A DNA stretch of 34,378 nt, taken from contig DATKZY010000207.1 of assembly GCA_035527715.1 (NCBI GenBank), positions 1 to 34,378 of the forward strand. The letters are read 5' to 3'. The notes beneath the pieces were generated by a model, which was not told the origin of the DNA, did not search any database, and saw only the letters and a program-made list of their open reading frames with translations. Shown piece after piece: positions 1 to 7,514 of this stretch. Position 1 is the stretch's first letter. Each line of letters begins with the position of its first letter. A program made the position numbers and the translations under genes. This DNA is from DSUN01 sp035527715. Its GTDB lineage: Bacteria; Planctomycetota; PUPC01; DSUN01.

Positions 1-54
1 CCCGCAGGGGGCGGCAGAAGCGTTGGCCGCCGGCGTTCTGCCGCCCCCTGCGGG
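1..54. repeat. Large perfect inverted repeat (hairpin)
   Basis: Positions 1-19 are exactly the reverse complement of 36-54, giving a 19-bp GC-rich stem with a 16-nt loop. It opens an array of five different small hairpins that fills the gene-free 5' end of the window. It could be a terminator of a gene to the left or a dispersed repetitive element. No T-tract follows it on the + strand. Confidence 0.85.
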
Positions 55-77
55 GGCTGGACCGTGGGCCGCCCAGT

Positions 78-202
78 CCACGGGCTTACGCCCGTGGCTA
101 CCTTCTGACGCCCCTGACGGGGCTGGGAGCGCCCATCCGCAAGAGATGTGGGCAAAGATCAGGGCTTCGCCCTGGGCTGTCCTATGACGCCCTTGCAGGG
201 CT
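78..202. repeat. Array of four further short hairpins
   Basis: Four small inverted repeats follow one another: 78-85/90-97 (ccacgggc...gcccgtgg), 110-114/119-123 (gcccc...ggggc), 160-164/170-174 (caggg...ccctg) and 190-194/198-202 (gccct...agggc). Each right arm ends in a GGCT-type sequence. The 110 and 190 hairpins share the flanks tgacgccc before and agcg after, so they look like paralogous copies of one element. No ORF with coding character is seen in 1-235. They are probably interspersed extragenic repeats; function is unknown. Confidence 0.75.
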
Positions 203-251
203 ACAGAGCGCCGAGCACGGAAACCGGGGGCGTGTCAGCCGGCTCGCCGCC

Positions 252-281
252 TTGACATGCCCGGCCGCGCTGTGATAGCAT
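252..281 (+). promoter_or_regulatory. Probable sigma70-type promoter of the 317 gene
   Basis: A consensus -35 box TTGACA (252-257) is followed after 18 bp by TAGCAT (276-281). Transcription would begin near 288, leaving a leader of about 30 nt that contains gaggtg (304-309) before the GTG at 317. Confidence 0.6.
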
Positions 282-316
282 GCCGCCTGGGATGCGAGGC
301 ACCGAGGTGATTGGCC

Positions 317-1462
317 GTGCACAGGTTACGCACAGCGCTGGCGCTGGGATTGGCCGCGACGGCTCTCGCGGCCAGCAAGGAGGAAGCGCCCCAGCCGGCC
401 ACCGAGATGGCCTCCAAGCCCATCCTCGTCGTGCTCGACTTCGAGTCGGCCTTCGACAAGGGTGGCACCGGCCGCTTCGTCGCGGGCAACTTCCGAGCCA
501 AGATCACGCGCTACAAGCTCTTCCAGACCGTCGAGGACATGGACCGCGAGGACTACGAGCGGCAGGCGAAGTTCACCGCGCGGTTCGACCTGTCGGCGAA
601 GGACGTCCTGGCCTTCGCCACAAAATGGCTCCAGGCGGATATGGTGATGTGGGGCAAGGTAGAGCAGGCGGGCGGCGAGCAGCTCCGCGTCACGACCCGG
701 GTGGCCGACCGCGAGCTTGGCCCCGACAAGCTCAGGTACGAGGGCTCCATCGTCGTGCCCAACAAGTACGCCCTCCAGGTCGGCGTCTTCAAGCAGCTTG
801 GCGAGATGACCGGCCGCGAGGACCCGCGCTACGCCCCGCTGCCGCCCGACGCCGAGGAGCGCTGGGCGAAGGCCCCCAACCTCATCCAGGGCGAGGGCTT
901 CGAGACCGGCAAGGACCACCCCGACGGCTGGGAGCGCTTCGGCGTGGACTGGCAGATGAAAGAGGTCCACTGGGAGAAGAACCCCGACGCCGACGGCAAG
1001 TGCATCGTCATGCGAATGAGCGAAGGCGTCGCCGCGATGGAGGGCGACTACTATTTCAGCGAGTTCTTCGACATCGAGCCGGGGGCCACCTACCGCATCC
1101 GCTTCCGCGTGAAGACCCTGGCCCCGACCTGCAAGATCTTCGTGAAATACTACGCCTGGCTCCACACCGTCACCGAGCCCGAGGGCCAGTGGCGCGAGGT
1201 GGGCCGCACCCAGATCAACTGCCACACGAAGCGGGGCGAGTGGGTGACCGACCAGCGCGAGTGCCATCCCCAGATCTACGTCACCCGCGCCCAGCGCACC
1301 TACACGCCCAAGAAGTGCCGCATCGGCCTCTACGCCTATTGGCCCGCGGGCGTGGCCTACTGGGACGACGTGGTGTTCAAGAAGATCGCCGACGCGCCGA
1401 AGGCCGTGAAGCCGATTGACGTGGGCGAGGTGGGCCGTCGGCCCTTCGAGCGCAAGGAATAG
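317..1462 (+). CDS. Secreted FlgO/TolB-like domain protein with C-terminal CBM-like module
   Basis: I chose GTG 317 (381 aa) over the in-frame TTG 311 because gaggtg at 304-309 is 7 nt upstream. The first ~20 residues form a signal peptide with a hydrophobic core. Residues ~35-165 run from PILVVLDFES to VTTRVADRELG. This alternating beta/alpha stretch resembles the N-terminal domain of FlgO/TolB/CsgG-type envelope proteins; that is a weak, fold-level resemblance. Residues ~195-365 look like a CBM4/9-type jelly roll, with a GEGFETG...DGW start, aromatic-rich strands and a final YWDDVVF strand. The same N.GFE module occurs in the 10910 and 24500 genes. It is likely exported and binds glycan or envelope material. 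It precedes tadB by 22 nt, so cotranscription is plausible. The specific function is not known. Confidence 0.85.
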   Translation: MHRLRTALALGLAATALAASKEEAPQPATEMASKPILVVLDFESAFDKGGTGRFVAGNFRAKITRYKLFQTVEDMDREDYERQAKFTARFDLSAKDVLAFATKWLQADMVMWGKVEQAGGEQLRVTTRVADRELGPDKLRYEGSIVVPNKYALQVGVFKQLGEMTGREDPRYAPLPPDAEERWAKAPNLIQGEGFETGKDHPDGWERFGVDWQMKEVHWEKNPDADGKCIVMRMSEGVAAMEGDYYFSEFFDIEPGATYRIRFRVKTLAPTCKIFVKYYAWLHTVTEPEGQWREVGRTQINCHTKRGEWVTDQRECHPQIYVTRAQRTYTPKKCRIGLYAYWPAGVAYWDDVVFKKIADAPKAVKPIDVGEVGRRPFERKE

Positions 1463-1484
1463 CAGGAGGCTCGGGCAGCAAGAC

Positions 1485-2351
1485 ATGTTCCCCCTCGCTC
1501 AGCTCCCCACGTACTTCATGGAGGTCGCGGCCTTCGGCGCGGCGGCGCTGCTCGTGGCCGTGCTGGCCGACATCATCCACGGGGCCTGGCAGCGCTACGA
1601 GGCCGAGGTGCTGAAGGGCACCGAGGTGACGCTCGACCAGATCTACCTGAACATCCCGGCCACCCAGCTCCTCTACGTGGCGCTGATCCTCTTCGTGCTC
1701 GTCGCGGGGATCACGATGCTGCTGTTCAGCAGCCCGCTCCTGGCCCTGCTGTTCGGCGTGGGGGCGTTCGCCTCGCCGCGGCTGCTGGCGCGCCACCTGA
1801 AGCGCCGGCGCGACCGCAGGTTCGGGGTCCAGCTCGTGGACGCGTTGATGAACATCTCGAACGCGCTGCGCAGCGGCTTCAGCCTGCCCCAGTCGTTCGA
1901 GCTGATCCAGCGCGAGATGGACAACCCGATCGCCCAGGAGTTCCGCCTCCTGAACCAGGAGACCCGCGTCGGCGTGCCCATGGAGCAGGCCCTCCAGCAC
2001 ATGCTCGACCGCATGCCGTCGGACGACCTGGACCTGGTGGTCACCGCGATCCTGGTGTCGGCCGAGGTGGGCGGCAGCCTGGCCGAGGTGATGGACAACA
2101 TTGCGCGGACGATCCGCGAGCGGCACCAGATCGAGGGCAAGGTGCGGGCGCTCACCTCGCAGGGGCGCATGCAGGCGGCCATCCTGGGCCTCGTGCCCAT
2201 CATCCTCGCCTTCATCATCAACTGGCTCAACCCCGGGCTCTTCGCGCCCATGGTGAAGACGTGGCTCGGCTGGGGGCTGTTCGGGATCATCGGCCTGCTC
2301 GAGCTCGTCGGCCTCCTCGTCGTGCGCAAGATCGTCACGATTGACATATAG
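1485..2351 (+). CDS. tadB: Tad pilus inner-membrane platform protein TadB
   Basis: This 288-residue protein has the TadB layout. There are N-terminal hydrophobic segments (~12-30 and ~65-105), then a cytoplasmic type II secretion F (T2SSF) domain (~125-235) containing ALMNISNALRSGFSLPQ and SAEVGGSLAEVMDNIA. Two C-terminal membrane segments follow (~240-285). TadB pairs with TadC as the platform that couples the TadA ATPase to assembly of the Flp/Tad pilus. ATG 1485 is preceded by AGGAGG at 1464-1469; the spacing is long (15 nt) but no better in-frame start exists. TadC follows after 8 nt. No tadA, prepilin or secretin gene is in the window, so this is a partial or split tad locus. The family call is secure; the name rests on the TadB-then-TadC order and architecture. 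Confidence 0.9.
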   Translation: MFPLAQLPTYFMEVAAFGAAALLVAVLADIIHGAWQRYEAEVLKGTEVTLDQIYLNIPATQLLYVALILFVLVAGITMLLFSSPLLALLFGVGAFASPRLLARHLKRRRDRRFGVQLVDALMNISNALRSGFSLPQSFELIQREMDNPIAQEFRLLNQETRVGVPMEQALQHMLDRMPSDDLDLVVTAILVSAEVGGSLAEVMDNIARTIRERHQIEGKVRALTSQGRMQAAILGLVPIILAFIINWLNPGLFAPMVKTWLGWGLFGIIGLLELVGLLVVRKIVTIDI

Positions 2352-2359
2352 GTGCGCGA

Positions 2360-3457
2360 ATGGACATCACGCCCGACGACATGCATCGGATTTTCATCTA
2401 CCTGTGCGCGTTCGGCAGCGTGACGGCACTGGTCTGGTGGGTCCACGCCGTGCACACGGAGGTCCAGGCGCGGACGGCGCTGGGCGCCGAGCGCAAGCAG
2501 GCGATCGGCTCGTTCGTGCTCCTGATGCTGGCGCCCATGGCGGCCGCCGTGGGGCGCTGGCTGGGGCCGCGGATGGACCGCCTCGAAGCCGAGTCCACCG
2601 CCAGCGGCCACGCGTCGTTCCTGGTCGCCCTCCGGCGCAAGTGCGAGAGCATGCTGATCGGGGCGGGGCGTCCCCACGGCCTCGCGCCCAACGAGTTCAT
2701 GGGCCTCTGGGCCGTGGGCCGGGTGGTGGGCTTAGTCCTCGGGGTGCTCGTCTATGCCTTTCTTCTTCAGTACTGGCCGGGCGTCCCGGCGGTGCTGGTC
2801 CTGCCCTTCTTCACGGTGATCGCCCTGGCGCCCGAGCTGTTGGGCCTGTGGGTGGTCACGGGCATCGTCGCGCTGATGCTCGGGGTGGTCTACTACGTCA
2901 CCCTGTCCTACTACTGGCCGGGCACGCTGCCGGCGGCGATCCTGCCCTTCGTGTTCCTCGGCTTCCTCATGCCGTGGGTGTGGCTGCGGGACCGCGAGCG
3001 GGCGCGGAAGAAGGCCATCCGCCGCGACCTGCCCTACGCGCTCGACCTGCTGACGCTGAGCGTGGAGGCGGGGCTGGACTTCACGGCGGCGCTGGCCCGC
3101 ATCGTGCGGCGGCGGCCGGACAGCGCGCTCAGCCAGGAGCTCAGCGAGACGCTGCGCCAGATCCAGATGGGCGTGCCGCGCGCCGACGGCTTGCGCGACC
3201 TCAACGAGCGGGTGCGCATGGAGGAGATTTTCTCGGTCACCAGCGCGCTGATCCAGGCCGACGAGTTGGGCGCCAGCCTCGGCCCCATCCTGCGGGTGCA
3301 GGCCGACACGTTTCGCGTGCGCCGCGCCCAGGCCGCCGAGAAACTGGCGATGGAGGCCCCCGTCAAGCTCCTGTTCCCCCTCATCTGCTTCTTCTTCCCC
3401 GCCACGTTCATCGTGATCTTCGGCCCCATCTTCATCCAGTTCGTCGTCGGGGAGTAG
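2360..3457 (+). CDS. tadC: Tad pilus platform protein TadC with internally duplicated membrane hairpin
   Basis: The protein has 365 residues, longer than the usual ~300. After an N-terminal membrane segment (~13-30) and another near 52-72 come two consecutive copies of a 47-residue hydrophobic unit, residues 112-158 and 159-205. Each copy starts E-[FL]-[ML]-G-L-W and contains YWPG..PA..LPF. The C-terminal half is a T2SSF domain (~215-330: DLPYALDLLTLSVEAGLDF, SALIQADELGASLGPIL) followed by a final membrane segment ending in FGPIFIQFVVGE. It works with TadB as the pilus assembly platform. The start ATG lies 8 nt after tadB, with no clear Shine-Dalgarno, as expected for coupled translation. The M20 gene begins 4 nt after its stop. 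Confidence 0.9.
   Translation: MDITPDDMHRIFIYLCAFGSVTALVWWVHAVHTEVQARTALGAERKQAIGSFVLLMLAPMAAAVGRWLGPRMDRLEAESTASGHASFLVALRRKCESMLIGAGRPHGLAPNEFMGLWAVGRVVGLVLGVLVYAFLLQYWPGVPAVLVLPFFTVIALAPELLGLWVVTGIVALMLGVVYYVTLSYYWPGTLPAAILPFVFLGFLMPWVWLRDRERARKKAIRRDLPYALDLLTLSVEAGLDFTAALARIVRRRPDSALSQELSETLRQIQMGVPRADGLRDLNERVRMEEIFSVTSALIQADELGASLGPILRVQADTFRVRRAQAAEKLAMEAPVKLLFPLICFFFPATFIVIFGPIFIQFVVGE
2693..2974 (+). repeat. Tandem 141-bp internal duplication inside tadC
   Basis: 2693-2833 and 2834-2974 encode two alignable 47-residue units (EFMGLWAVG... and ELLGLWVVT...). Both carry the Y[WP]-type core YWPG followed by PA and LPF. The DNA copies have diverged clearly, so the duplication is old and presumably maintained. 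Confidence 0.8.
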
Positions 3458-3461
3458 CGAC

Positions 3462-4646
3462 ATGGATTCCGGGCTCGTGGCCCTTCTTCGCGAGCTCGTG
3501 GCCACTCCGAGCATGAACCCGTATCGGAGCGCCGAGCTGGCGCCCGGCTACGGCGAGGCCGCCGTGGCCGAGCGCGTGGCCGCCTTCCTCCGCGAGGCGG
3601 GCCTGAGCGTCGAGCTTCAGGAGATCGCCCCGGGCAGGCCCAATGTCCTTGCCCGGCTCGACGGGCCGGCAGGCGTCCCGCCCCTCCTCTTCGTGGCCCA
3701 CCTCGACACCGTGCCCGTGGATGGGATGACCATCCCGCCCTTCGAGGGCGGCGTGCGCGACGGGCGGCTCTGGGGGCGCGGCGCGTGCGACAACAAGGGG
3801 TCGCTGGCCGCCATGCTCACGGCCCTCCGCCGCGTGGCCGCGGCACGCGCGAACCCCTGCCCCATCCTCTTCGCGGGCACGGCCGACGAGGAGAGCGGCT
3901 ATCGCGGCATCCGCGCGGCGCTTCGCCATTCCGGATTTCAATCCGCGATCCGCGATCCGCGATCCGCAATCGCCCCCCGTGCTGCCTTTGTCGGCGAGCC
4001 GACAGGGCTGAGCATCGTCGTCGCCCATCGCGGCGTGGTGCGATGGGCGATTGCGCAGCGGGGCAAGAGCGCCCACAGCGCGCACCCCGAGCAGGGGGTC
4101 AACGCCATCTACAGGATGATGCCCCTGGTGCGCGACCTGGAGGCCCTGGCAGCCGAAATCGCGCGGCGGCCCGCCCACCCGCTCGTGGGGCCGCCTACGC
4201 TCAGCGTGGGCACCATCCGTGGCGGACACAGCGTGAACACGGTCCCGGATTCGTGCGTGATCGAGGTGGACCGCCGCCTGGTGCCCGGCGAATCGCCCGA
4301 CGCGGCGGAAGCCGAGGTGCGGGCGCTGGCCGAGCGGCATGGGGCCACCCTCGACCGCTTCTTCTGCGCCGGCGCCTTCGAGGTCCCGCCCGACTGCCTG
4401 GCCGCGCGCATGGCGAAGCAGGCCGTGGGGGCCGTGGTGGGCGAGCCCTGCGTCGTCGGCGTCGCCTACGCCACGGAGGCCCCCGAGGTGTTCGGCGCGG
4501 GCATCCCGGTCGTCGTCGTCGGGCCGGGCGACGGCTCGAAGGCGCACTCCGCCGACGAGTTCCTTGACCTCGACCAACTCCAGGCCGCCGAGCAGGTGTA
4601 CGAGCACCTGATGACCCAGCCCGCCGGGGGTTCCGTCGCAGAATGA
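3462..4646 (+). CDS. M20 family metallo-amidohydrolase (ArgE/DapE/ACY1 type)
   Basis: This 394-aa cytoplasmic dizinc amidohydrolase has the M20 ligand set in order. His80 and Asp82 lie in HLDTVP, Asp110 in GRGACDNKG, the Glu143/Glu144 base-ligand pair in ADEES, Glu179 in GEPT, and a late His in SKAHSADEF. The dimerisation/lid domain (~190-300) contains the SAHSAHPEQGVNAI segment typical of the family. Substrate is probably an N-acyl amino acid or dipeptide (acetylornithine or succinyl-DAP type), but sequence alone does not choose between them. It begins 4 nt after tadC, so it is probably in the same transcript although functionally unrelated to pili. An odd patch at residues 159-170 (FQSAIRDPRSAI) is encoded by a tandem 7-bp repeat, in a loop before the conserved GEPT strand. 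Confidence 0.9.
   Translation: MDSGLVALLRELVATPSMNPYRSAELAPGYGEAAVAERVAAFLREAGLSVELQEIAPGRPNVLARLDGPAGVPPLLFVAHLDTVPVDGMTIPPFEGGVRDGRLWGRGACDNKGSLAAMLTALRRVAAARANPCPILFAGTADEESGYRGIRAALRHSGFQSAIRDPRSAIAPRAAFVGEPTGLSIVVAHRGVVRWAIAQRGKSAHSAHPEQGVNAIYRMMPLVRDLEALAAEIARRPAHPLVGPPTLSVGTIRGGHSVNTVPDSCVIEVDRRLVPGESPDAAEAEVRALAERHGATLDRFFCAGAFEVPPDCLAARMAKQAVGAVVGEPCVVGVAYATEAPEVFGAGIPVVVVGPGDGSKAHSADEFLDLDQLQAAEQVYEHLMTQPAGGSVAE
3941..3968 (+). repeat. Tandem heptanucleotide repeat inside the M20 gene
   Basis: There are four head-to-tail 7-bp units: atccgcg at 3941, 3948 and 3955, then atccgca at 3962. They encode the low-complexity SAIRDPRSAI patch. Because 7 is not a multiple of 3, gain or loss of one unit would shift the reading frame. 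Confidence 0.85.
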
Positions 4647-4688
4647 GGACGGCCCTCGCCGCCGGTCCGTCGGCGGAACCGACCGCTC

Positions 4689-4717
4689 TTGACTCCCTCG
4701 CCTCCCCGCGCCATGCT
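4689..4717 (+). promoter_or_regulatory. Probable promoter of the 4754 gene
   Basis: TTGACT (4689-4694), a 17-bp spacer, then CATGCT (4712-4717). Transcription would start near 4724, which favours ATG 4754 over the upstream in-frame ATG 4643 as the start. The same -35/-10 pair, TTGACT-N17-CATGC, occurs at 8283. Confidence 0.5.
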
Positions 4718-4753
4718 AGTGCAGGTCGCTGCAAGCCGCCGAGAGAGGCCGCC

Positions 4754-6334
4754 ATGGTCCGACACACAGTCGCTGCAACCATTCTCCTCGCCGCCTGCGT
4801 GCTCGGCCTCGCGAGCGCGGGCGAGCCGATCCCCTTCGAGCTGCCGAAGGACGCGAAGCCCGTGATGAAGCAGGGCCGGCACATCGGTTGGGGCCTGGGG
4901 CTCGACACGAACCCCCTGGTCATCCTCAAGCCCGAGCCGCAGGGCAGCGAGGCCGCGCGAGCCATCGGGCCGCTGGCCGTGGACGCCGAGTTCAAGAGGC
5001 GCGACGTGCCCGACGCAGCCGCGTGGGAAAAGGTCCGCGCCGAGCTGAAGAAGCGCATGGCCGCCTACTTCGGCACCATGCCGCCCCGCGACCTGCCCCT
5101 CGACCCCAAGGTGGAGAAGGAAGAGGACCGCGAGGACCACACGCTCCAAGTCGTCAGCATCGCCTTCGACAAGGAGCGCCGGGGCAGGATTGGCCTTCTG
5201 GTTCCCAAGGGCTTGGGTGGCCACTCCGCACTCCGCACTCCGCACTCCGCAAATCCCTGCATTCTCCTCAACGACCGCTGGGGCGGGGGCATCGCCCTCG
5301 CTTCGAAGGGCGTCTACTCGCGGGCCATCGCCGCCCACTTCGTCCGCGAAGGCTTCGTCGTCGCCGTCATCGAGCACTGGGACGAGCAGTTCGGCACCAG
5401 TTCCGACCTCTGCACCGCCGGCGCTGCCTCACACAACGTCATGCGGGCGGTGGACTATCTGGCGACCCTGAAGGGGCTGGTGGACCCGCAGCGCATCGGC
5501 TACTGGGGCCATGTCTACGGCGCCGACCTCATCCCCTTCATCGCCAGCCACGAGGACCGGCTGGCCTGCTTCGTGGCGAGCTGCACCTGCCACAACATCG
5601 TGGGGCACTATTCCGGCGCCTTCTGGAGCCCGCCGTTCTGGGCGCGCCAGGGCGACAACATGGGCATCGCCAGCCGCACGAACCCGGCGATGTACTACAG
5701 CCGCCGCAGCGTGGCCACGAATCCGCTCCCCTTCCTCACCCAGGAGATGATGGCCTTCGTCGCCCCGCGGCCGTTCCTGGTCATCAACGCCAACAGCCCC
5801 GACCTCTTCGAGGCCGTCCGACCCGTCTGGAAGCTCTACGGCAAGGGCCCGCTCCTCGAGCTGATCTCCCACAAGTGGGGCACGAACCAGCCGGTGAACG
5901 CCCGCGACCACACGGTGGACTTCCTGCTGCGCACCCTGTGCGGCATCTATCCCGGCAAGGCGCCCGAGGCCACGGCGAAGGCGATTCTCGATGCCCTGCG
6001 CTCGAACGACGCGGGCGTGAGCATCCCCGCTGCTCGCCTCGCCGGCTGGTGGCGGCTCAAGGAGGCCACCGAGCCGCTGCTCGGCTTCCTCGACCACAAG
6101 GACGTCGCGCTTCGCCGCGCCGCGGCCAAGGCCCTGCACCGCATCGGCGCGATGAAGGAGATAATTCCCCACCTCAAGCACCCCGACCCGGTCGTGCGCC
6201 TCGCTGCCGTCGAGATGATGCAGGTCTTCGGCACCGAGGAGGCCTTCCGCATCCTCGCCAAGGACCGCGAGGACGACGACCGCTGGGTGAATGAGGCCAA
6301 GTGGCAGACGCTTCAGGTGAATCCCTGGGAATGA
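4754..6334 (+). CDS. Secreted alpha/beta-hydrolase-fold protein with HEAT repeats, nucleophile missing
   Basis: ATG 4754 (526 aa) places a clean signal peptide at the N-terminus, with gagagg 8 nt upstream. Residues ~60-400 look like an acetyl-xylan-esterase/dienelactone-hydrolase-like alpha/beta hydrolase. There is an oxyanion-region segment NDRWGGG, a strand FVVAVIEHWD, the nucleophile-elbow region RIGYWGHVYG, and later strands RPFLVINANSPD and NARDHTVDFLL. The elbow reads G252-H-V254-Y-G256, so the expected Ser of GxSxG is Val. Residues ~415-510 form HEAT-type repeats (DVALRRAAAKALHRIG, DPVVRLAAVEMMQVFG). It is therefore an exported, possibly non-catalytic or differently acting hydrolase homologue. 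A 7-bp tandem repeat encodes a loop near residue 156. The TPR gene starts about 50 nt downstream. Confidence 0.8.
   Translation: MVRHTVAATILLAACVLGLASAGEPIPFELPKDAKPVMKQGRHIGWGLGLDTNPLVILKPEPQGSEAARAIGPLAVDAEFKRRDVPDAAAWEKVRAELKKRMAAYFGTMPPRDLPLDPKVEKEEDREDHTLQVVSIAFDKERRGRIGLLVPKGLGGHSALRTPHSANPCILLNDRWGGGIALASKGVYSRAIAAHFVREGFVVAVIEHWDEQFGTSSDLCTAGAASHNVMRAVDYLATLKGLVDPQRIGYWGHVYGADLIPFIASHEDRLACFVASCTCHNIVGHYSGAFWSPPFWARQGDNMGIASRTNPAMYYSRRSVATNPLPFLTQEMMAFVAPRPFLVINANSPDLFEAVRPVWKLYGKGPLLELISHKWGTNQPVNARDHTVDFLLRTLCGIYPGKAPEATAKAILDALRSNDAGVSIPAARLAGWWRLKEATEPLLGFLDHKDVALRRAAAKALHRIGAMKEIIPHLKHPDPVVRLAAVEMMQVFGTEEAFRILAKDREDDDRWVNEAKWQTLQVNPWE
5223..5250 (+). repeat. Tandem heptanucleotide repeat inside the hydrolase-fold gene
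   Basis: Four exact units of actccgc start at 5223, 5230, 5237 and 5244. They encode the patch HSALRTPHSAN just before the strand leading to NDRWGGG. The repeat class and unit length match the array at 3941-3968, and a one-unit change would frameshift the gene. Confidence 0.9.
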
Positions 6335-6386
6335 GCGAACTCGTGCTCGTCGTCGTCGTCGAATTCTGTCTGGAGCAATGCCCGAG

Positions 6387-7514
6387 ATGATCAACACCCG
6401 CCCCCTCGCATTTCTCGTGGTTGTTGCGTTGGCGGTCGCATCTCTCGCCGCCGACGACGCCAAGGAGTTCCGAAACGAACTCCGAAAGGCCCAGGCCAAG
6501 CAGAGCGCGAAGCAGTACAAGGACTGCGTGAAGGTCTGCGACGAGCTGCTCGCGCGCTACAAGGACCCCGCCCAGGTGCGGGAGGTGACGATGCTCAAGG
6601 CGGAGGCACTGGTCCAGGACGGCGAGGTCGAGGCGGCGCTGAAAGTCCTCGCCACGCTCGCCGAGGCCAACGCCGACGACCGGAAGCTCCAGGCCGCCGT
6701 CGCCCTCCGCAGCGGCGACCTGTGGCGCTCGCTGAAGAAGCCCGACGAGGCGCTCGCCGCCTATCGCAAGGCCGCCGCGAGCGCCGAGGAGCCCGATGAG
6801 GCCGCCGCCGCGCTCCTCCGCGCCGCCGACGTGCTCCTCGAGCTGAAGAGGCCCGCCGAGGCCCGCGCCGAGATGACGCGCGTCCTCTGCTCGTGCCCGC
6901 TGCGGCCCGACGTGTGCCAGCAGGCCCAGGCGAGAATCGTCGAGAGCCATCGCGCCGAGAGCAAGTGGCCCGAGGCCCTCGGCGCCGCCCGCATCCTCTA
7001 CGACGCCGCGGGCGACGAGCAGGCCATCCGCGCCGCCGCCCAGGCCGTCGCGCAGGCGTTCCTCGCCTGCGACGGCACGCTGGCCCGCGCCAACGAATTC
7101 CTCGCCTTCCAGAGCTACGGCCCGGCCGGCCCCGACGGCAAGCCGGGCACGCCCGACGACGTGGCGGCGAACCACCTCGCCAAGCTGAAGTACCCGGCGT
7201 TCGACGCCGCGGCGGGCAAGCAGTTCCAGGCCGCTATTGACGCGCAGCCGAAGTCCTACGAGGGCTACCGCGCGAAGGGCTTCCTCTGCGTCTACTGGGG
7301 CAAGCCGAAGGAGGCCGCCAGCCAGTTCCTCCTCGCCTTCAAGGCCGCGAGCCTGAGCCAGGTGGCCGCCGCGGCCCAGGAGCTGGTCCTCGTGGGCATC
7401 AAGGCCCACACCGCCTCGTTTCGCGGACTCGACCGCGTGTTCGACTACATCAACCACGGCCCGAAGGGCAAGAGCGGCAAGGAAACAATCCCCGACCCGT
7501 TTGCCGGGCTGTGA
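6387..7514 (+). CDS. Secreted TPR-repeat protein
   Basis: The start is either ATG 6378 or ATG 6387. GGAG at 6372-6375 is only 2 nt from the first but 11 nt from the second, so I prefer 6387 (375 aa). An N-terminal signal peptide with a Leu/Val/Ala core ends near SLAADD. Residues ~25-290 are alanine-rich paired helices with TPR spacing (YKDCVKVCDELLARYKDP, ALAAYRKAAASAEEPDEA, YEGYRAKGFLCVYWGKPKEA). No catalytic motif is visible. It probably acts as a periplasmic scaffold. It overlaps the next gene by GTGA (7511-7514), and the partner also has helical repeats, which suggests they act together. A short tgctcgtcgtcgtcgtcg run lies just upstream. Confidence 0.8.
   Translation: MINTRPLAFLVVVALAVASLAADDAKEFRNELRKAQAKQSAKQYKDCVKVCDELLARYKDPAQVREVTMLKAEALVQDGEVEAALKVLATLAEANADDRKLQAAVALRSGDLWRSLKKPDEALAAYRKAAASAEEPDEAAAALLRAADVLLELKRPAEARAEMTRVLCSCPLRPDVCQQAQARIVESHRAESKWPEALGAARILYDAAGDEQAIRAAAQAVAQAFLACDGTLARANEFLAFQSYGPAGPDGKPGTPDDVAANHLAKLKYPAFDAAAGKQFQAAIDAQPKSYEGYRAKGFLCVYWGKPKEAASQFLLAFKAASLSQVAAAAQELVLVGIKAHTASFRGLDRVFDYINHGPKGKSGKETIPDPFAGL

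Noticed and set aside
3941..3968. CRISPR-like array
   Set aside because: Units are 7 bp, directly adjacent, without spacers and inside a gene.
4643..4753. N-terminal extension of the hydrolase-fold gene to ATG 4643
   Set aside because: It overlaps the preceding stop, spans the predicted promoter at 4689-4717 and would bury the signal peptide.
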